Positions 6,301-9,016 of a stretch of 9,016 nucleotides of DNA are shown one piece after another. The number at the start of each line of letters is the position of its first letter. Position 1 is the first letter of the stretch. The position numbers and the translations under genes were made by a program. Origin of the DNA: Bacteroidales bacterium (GTDB taxonomy: Bacteria > Bacteroidota > Bacteroidia > Bacteroidales > B18-G4). The stretch is from the NCBI GenBank assembly GCA_023132505.1, contig JAGLYE010000048.1, positions 1 to 9,016 of the forward strand, written 5' to 3'. Under the pieces are notes generated by a model. That model had not been told where the DNA came from. It was given only the letters and a program-made list of their open reading frames with translations, and made no database searches.

Positions 6301-7447
6301 ACAAGATGCCTATACTACAGCACTAGCAATTAAACCCCAGGAACAATACCCTGCAGACAAGATCAAGGAAATTGAAGGCTTACTCAACGAACAAGCGAGA
6401 CTACTGTCCATCGAAACACAATACAATAAAGCCGTATCCGCAGCCGACTCCCTTTTTAATTTAAAGGATTATGACGGAGCTTTGACTGGCTACAATCAAG
6501 CGCTTGAGATCAAGGCCGGTGAATCATATCCGCAACAAAAGATCGATGATATCAATAGTATCCTGGAGGAAATTGCAAGGCAAAAAACCATCGACGAAAA
6601 TTACGCCCAGGCCATCAGCAATGCAGATGAATCTCTTGACAGGAATGCATACCTCGAGGCCTTGCTGGAATATGAAAAGGCCGCCGGGATCAAGCCTGAA
6701 GAAACCTACCCCAAGGAAAAGATCGCAGAGATCAACAGCAAGCTTTCAGAACTTGAAACAGAGAAGGAAAAAGCCTATAATACTGCCATTGCCCAGGCCG
6801 ACAGCTATTATGATATGGGCAACTACCGCAATGCAAAAGGTGCCTATCAGACCGCAGTAAATATCAAGCCAGATGAAAGCTATGCACGGGAAAGGCTCGA
6901 TGAAGTGAGCGTTCTCTATATGGCAGAACTGGAATCGCTGAAAGTGGAATACCGGAAAGTGGTTGCGGAAGCTGATAACTACTTCAGGGGAAAGATCTAT
7001 GACGGAGCTATTGAAAATTACCGGATTGCAGCAGATATCCTTCCTGACGAGACATATCCGGGCAAGATGATATCCCGGATCACCAAGATCATCAACGACA
7101 ATGCCATCACCGATGTGAATAAACTGGCTCAGATCATTCCTAATAATACAGACCGGAGGTTCAGTTTTAGTTCAATTCCTGCGAATGTCAGAAAAGAGAA
7201 TTATATACTCATCAAGGCCAGGAATGTGAGCGATCATGACTTCAAGATGTTTGTGAACTTCGGAAAGGACAACAGTAAGAATGGTGGAGTTGTACTTCAG
7301 GTGCCAAAAGGTGAAATAACCCGGGATTACATCATCCGTATCGGTGCCTTGTACAAATGGTTCAGTGAAGACAATAACTGGCTGGGCATTTATCCTGAAG
7401 GAGGTGATATAGAGGTAGCTCTTATCCGCATTTCAAAATCTGACTAG
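3356..7447 (+). CDS. Giant exported TPR-like repeat protein with unique C-terminal domain
   Basis: This 1363-residue protein starts with a signal peptide (basic MHKK, hydrophobic core about 8-23, probable cleavage near PAHTQG). Residues 33 to about 1255 are 21 consecutive repeats of 53-60 residues. Residues 1-34 of each unit follow TPR numbering (Ala8, Tyr17, Ala20, Tyr24, Ala27, Pro32); the remaining 23-26 residues form an added helical segment opened by Tyr-Pro and rich in Glu, Ile and Leu. A distinct mixed-strand domain closes the protein (about 1265-1363). I see no cysteine anywhere, no lipobox, no membrane segment after the signal and no type IX secretion tail, so a periplasmic location is the simplest prediction. 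Such solenoids usually bind proteins or act as spacers; the actual partner is unknown. The next gene starts one base after its stop. I do not recognise a named family for the whole protein. Confidence 0.93.
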   Translation: MHKKIYTLTKLLLFTAFFISFIPAHTQGVDEQYRQTIESADSYYKQSDYLNAKASYQVASQLKPDEQYPKDRLKESIRLLRIQMEEMAVFNEKVEYADQLYQEQSWDNAILAYEEASKLMPSQEYPGQQIVLIRNIIADETENEASYASLIRQGDDLFTTKDYAEAIKIYDQASAIYPGRPEVKEKINAGNTKLSEIAAQQSGYEKAISEAEMYHARKDYENELFAYQKAVELKPEDPMPQIKIRELNEFLRKYEAYNKFVSEGDELYISQQFANAKTKYEKALEILPGENYPREIISKINTALSEKTERDKAAYDEAIAQADNLYSQEDYQAAMIAYSDALRFWPDGGHAKQRLGSISEIMALKKAQEEAYANAITLADKLFANKEYITAKAEYRKAADINPFEQYPKVRIDEIDFILAEIQNKLDQYESVILGADKLFNVGDYAEARIQYLKAQGIFSERSYPEDQIKMIDNILGKEKATMEAYLAAIARGDEHFTNREWEDAKVDYVEANDLIPEEQYPKDKITEINNILAKLQADQETYRLALKTADQLFTDKQYTAALLEYRKAADIFREETYPRQQIEEIDRLLGEEQRLAQLEANYNEAIANAEAKFSEQDYAEARAAFELALTFKPDESYPGEKIAEIDDILSEQARLQGIEVSYSEAISAADGFFTGKQYAEARAEYTRASGLKPMEEYPLGKISEINAILTQITAQQATDNAYYTTILEADGLLAASDYLNAKSSYLEASEIKPGESYPKDKITEIDGILAEQARMAKLSEQYQIAIHTADAYYKELQYEEARGAYVRAQSIKADETYPAERIATIDNILANLEAQRLIDEGYANAIALGDNHLANKEYGEAKAEYRKAVEFKANERYPIDKIAEIDGILAEQARLQEIEEMYITAIANADGFFNNEQYTEASTAYQEALAVKPEDVYALGKVSEIDGILGELTRLQEIEDSYNNAISTADAAFNAGNYQSAQDAYTTALAIKPQEQYPADKIKEIEGLLNEQARLLSIETQYNKAVSAADSLFNLKDYDGALTGYNQALEIKAGESYPQQKIDDINSILEEIARQKTIDENYAQAISNADESLDRNAYLEALLEYEKAAGIKPEETYPKEKIAEINSKLSELETEKEKAYNTAIAQADSYYDMGNYRNAKGAYQTAVNIKPDESYARERLDEVSVLYMAELESLKVEYRKVVAEADNYFRGKIYDGAIENYRIAADILPDETYPGKMISRITKIINDNAITDVNKLAQIIPNNTDRRFSFSSIPANVRKENYILIKARNVSDHDFKMFVNFGKDNSKNGGVVLQVPKGEITRDYIIRIGALYKWFSEDNNWLGIYPEGGDIEVALIRISKSD
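3452..7120 (+). repeat. 21-unit protein-coding repeat array (57/60-residue period)
   Basis: Units begin at residues 33, 90, 147, 204, 257, 315, 372, 429, 486, 543, 603, 663, 723, 783, 843, 903, 963, 1023, 1083, 1141 and 1199. Typical conserved positions within a unit are Tyr1, Ile5, Ala8-Asp9, Tyr17, Ala20, Tyr24, Ala27, Lys31-Pro32, Tyr36-Pro37, Lys40-Ile41, Glu43-Ile44 and Ile47-Leu48. Units 1-9 are 57 residues except unit 4 (53) and unit 5 (58); units 10-18 are all exactly 60; units 19-20 are 58. Units 3, 4 and 6 lack the Tyr-Pro turn, and units 16 and 20 have Tyr-Ala instead. Codon choice differs between units, so the array is not a recent exact DNA duplication. Confidence 0.9.
7148..7444 (+). 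other. C-terminal domain of the repeat protein, unrecognised
   Basis: Residues about 1265-1363 break from the helical repeat pattern and show alternating strand-like stretches: RFSFSSIP, NYILIKARNV, FKMFVNFG, GGVVLQVP, RDYIIRIGALYKWF, NWLGIYP and IEVALIRIS. Aromatic residues cluster in YKWFSEDNNWLGIYP. The composition suggests a beta-sandwich, perhaps ligand- or glycan-binding, but that is inference from pattern only. The domain ends immediately before the stop codon. Confidence 0.6.
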
Positions 7448-7448
7448 C

Positions 7449-8912
7449 ATGGAAAAATACTTTAACAAATACAGGAAGAACACGATTGGTCATGACCTTG
7501 AGTTCAAGACACCATACGGCTTGCAAAAGCTGATATATGCTGACTGGATCGCCAGTGGCAGGTTGTATGGCCCCATTGAGGACAAGATCAGGGATACCTT
7601 CGGGCCATGGGTTGGCAATACCCATACCGAGACAAGTGAAACAGGCAGCCTGATGACCAAGGCCTATCACTATGCCCATAAGCTCATTAAGCAGCATGTA
7701 AATGCCAATGAAGATGATGTGATCATCACAACCGGCTTTGGCATGACTGCCGCAGTGGTAAAATTTCAGCGAATCCTGGGAATGAAACAATGTGGATTTC
7801 TTACCGGCTCCGGTTGCCTGCAGGAAAAAGAAAGGCCAGTTGTTTTTGTCACACATATGGAACACCATTCAAATCATACATCATGGTTTGAGACCATGGC
7901 CGATGTGGTTCAGCTGCAACCCGACAAAGACTTGCTGATCGACCTGGATGAACTTCGTGCCCAGCTTGAAAAATATAAGGACAGGGAGGTGAAGATTGGT
8001 GCCTTTACGGCCTGCTCCAATGTAACCGGCATCGAAACCCCGATACATACCATGGCAAAGATCATGCATGAGTATGAAGGGTATTGTTTTGTAGATTATG
8101 CCGCCTCAGCACCGTATGTGGATATCAATATGCACCCAAATGATCCACTTGAAAAATTGGATGCCATCCTGTTCTCGCCACATAAATTCCTTGGTGGCCC
8201 GGGAAGCTCAGGTGTATTGATCTTTTGTAAAAGCCTGTATAAAAACCACACCCCTGACCAGCCGGGCGGAGGCACCGTAGACTGGACGAACCCATGGGGT
8301 GAATATAAATACATTGATGATATTGAAGCCCGTGAAGATGGCGGAACACCGGGTTTCCTGCAAGCGATCAGGACTGCCCTTTCCATTAAGCTGAAGGAAC
8401 AGATCGGCACTGCAAATATGCGCAATCGGGAGCAGGAATTGGTCAACATCACATTTGAGAAATTCAGTGAGATCCCGGGTCTGCATATACTTGCCAACAA
8501 TGTAAAAGAAAGACTTGGAATAATCTCCTTTTATCTCCTCAACATTCATTTCAACCTGGTGGTGAAACTCTTAAACGACCGCTGGGGCATACAGGTACGT
8601 GGCGGATGTGCCTGTGCCGGCACCTATGGACACTTCCTGCTGGATGTAAGCCATGAAAGATCAAAACATATCACCGACCTGATCAGCCATGGCGACCTCT
8701 CGGAAAAGCCCGGCTGGATACGGGTTTCTCTTCACCCTACCATGACCAACGAAGAATTGGATATCATCGTAGACGCCCTGAAACAAATCAGCAAACACCA
8801 TAAGGAATGGGCCAAAGATTACGTGTATAACATCCATATTAATGAGTTCAGGCATAAGGATGAAGCGGAAGATAAAACCGGACAGGTGGTGCCCTGGTTT
8901 GAACTTGACTGA
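7449..8912 (+). CDS. Class V aminotransferase, cysteine desulfurase-like PLP enzyme
   Basis: The 487-residue protein has the fold-type I PLP layout of SufS/CsdA-type enzymes, which take sulfur (or selenium) from cysteine (or selenocysteine) as a persulfide. Visible elements are ADWIASGRLY (31-40), GNTHTETSETG (56-66), the helix-start TTGFGMTAAV (94-103), the PLP-stacking region THMEHHSN (135-142), VDYAAS with Asp216, the Schiff-base lysine Lys246 in SPHKFLGGPG, and RGGCACAG with Cys387 and Cys389, the latter aligning with the SufS active-site Cys by its distance from Arg384. At 487 residues it is about 80 longer than SufS, with an added segment near 110-130 and a C-terminal tail (450-487). 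No signal peptide, so cytoplasmic. Its ATG follows the stop of the repeat gene by one base (TAGCATG), suggesting translational coupling. The true substrate is unknown; a role outside Fe-S assembly is possible, as no suf or isc genes are near. Confidence 0.9.
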   Translation: MEKYFNKYRKNTIGHDLEFKTPYGLQKLIYADWIASGRLYGPIEDKIRDTFGPWVGNTHTETSETGSLMTKAYHYAHKLIKQHVNANEDDVIITTGFGMTAAVVKFQRILGMKQCGFLTGSGCLQEKERPVVFVTHMEHHSNHTSWFETMADVVQLQPDKDLLIDLDELRAQLEKYKDREVKIGAFTACSNVTGIETPIHTMAKIMHEYEGYCFVDYAASAPYVDINMHPNDPLEKLDAILFSPHKFLGGPGSSGVLIFCKSLYKNHTPDQPGGGTVDWTNPWGEYKYIDDIEAREDGGTPGFLQAIRTALSIKLKEQIGTANMRNREQELVNITFEKFSEIPGLHILANNVKERLGIISFYLLNIHFNLVVKLLNDRWGIQVRGGCACAGTYGHFLLDVSHERSKHITDLISHGDLSEKPGWIRVSLHPTMTNEELDIIVDALKQISKHHKEWAKDYVYNIHINEFRHKDEAEDKTGQVVPWFELD

Positions 8913-8919
8913 CACCACA

Positions 8920-8937
8920 GTAGTCCAGCTGGAGTAC
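8920..8937. repeat. Palindrome downstream of the desulfurase-like gene
   Basis: TCCAGCTGGA (8924-8933) is a perfect 10-bp palindrome, flanked after one mismatched pair by GTA/TAC, eight bases after the stop codon. As RNA it could form only a short stem with a tiny loop, and no T-run follows, so it is a poor terminator. A protein-binding site or chance are equally possible. Confidence 0.35.
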
Positions 8938-8938
8938 A

Positions 8939-8958
8939 TAGTGCCTAGTGCCTAGTGG
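8939..8958. repeat. Heptanucleotide tandem repeat, TAGTGCC type
   Basis: Two complete TAGTGCC units (8939-8945, 8946-8952) are followed by a partial third (TAGTG, then G). The period is 7 bp, as in the arrays at 119-164 and 8993-9016, but the sequence differs. It lies in the gap after the desulfurase-like gene, in which I see no gene. Confidence 0.75.
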
Positions 8959-8992
8959 AAATTGGAAGTGAATAAATATTATTTAAAGAATT

Positions 8993-9016
8993 AACTCCGA
9001 ACTCCGAACTCCGAAC
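8993..9016. repeat. Heptanucleotide tandem repeat, AACTCCG type, cut by window edge
   Basis: Three perfect AACTCCG units plus AAC run to the last base, so the array probably continues beyond the window. A lone copy of the same heptamer lies at 26-32 on the minus strand, where the shared match extends to TTAACTCCG. Confidence 0.85.

Noticed and set aside
7422..7868. 148-residue minus-strand reading frame across the junction of the repeat gene and the PLP enzyme gene
   Set aside because: It overlaps two well-supported genes, looks like no known protein, and has no promoter element.
8096..8500. 134-residue minus-strand reading frame inside the PLP enzyme gene
   Set aside because: Composition is that of an antisense shadow; the plus strand here encodes the conserved Lys246 region.
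8973..8985. TAAATA-T-TATTTA near the right edge, considered as a terminator or operator
   Set aside because: A purely A-T palindrome with a one-base centre in low-complexity DNA is not informative.

Overview
The window looks like chromosomal DNA from a member of the Bacteroidota, probably an uncultured Bacteroidales/Marinilabiliales-type lineage. Three things point there. None of the six genes has a recognisable Shine-Dalgarno sequence. Two upstream gaps carry the phylum-type -7 element TAnnTTTG. The gene families (exported Pcm lipoprotein, stand-alone sucC, lone LolD-type ATPase, ~490-residue class V aminotransferase, TPR-like repeats with a Tyr-Pro turn) are familiar from that phylum. The assignment is inference, since there is no rRNA or other phylogenetic marker. 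No intergenic gap reaches 300 bases; the longest are the left edge (1-168) and the sucC/lolD divergent gap (2444-2616).

Layout. Positions 1-168 hold no supportable gene, only a small inverted repeat and an array of degenerate 7-bp repeats (AACTCAA type). A 75-residue DUF2007-like protein (169-396, +) converges on a lipoprotein-type protein-L-isoaspartate methyltransferase (406-1143, -); both stop codons sit in one small hairpin. Upstream of the methyltransferase on the same strand is sucC (1250-2443, -), which ends in a strong intrinsic terminator. sucC diverges from a LolD-type ABC ATPase (2617-3273, +). Next comes a very large exported repeat protein of 1363 residues (3356-7447, +), then, one base later, a PLP-dependent cysteine desulfurase-like enzyme (7449-8912, +). 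The right edge (8913-9016) has no gene but holds two further 7-bp tandem repeats of different sequence (TAGTGCC and AACTCCG).

How the genes relate. The left half is housekeeping: TCA-cycle ligase, envelope protein repair and lipoprotein sorting. The right half is the unusual part. The repeat protein has a signal peptide, 21 units of 53-60 residues (each a 34-residue TPR motif plus an added helical segment), and a separate C-terminal domain I do not recognise. Its nearly overlapping junction with the desulfurase-like gene implies co-translation, although one product is predicted to be exported and the other cytoplasmic. This two-gene unit, and the way its repeat array appears to have expanded in two phases, is the best candidate here for something undescribed.
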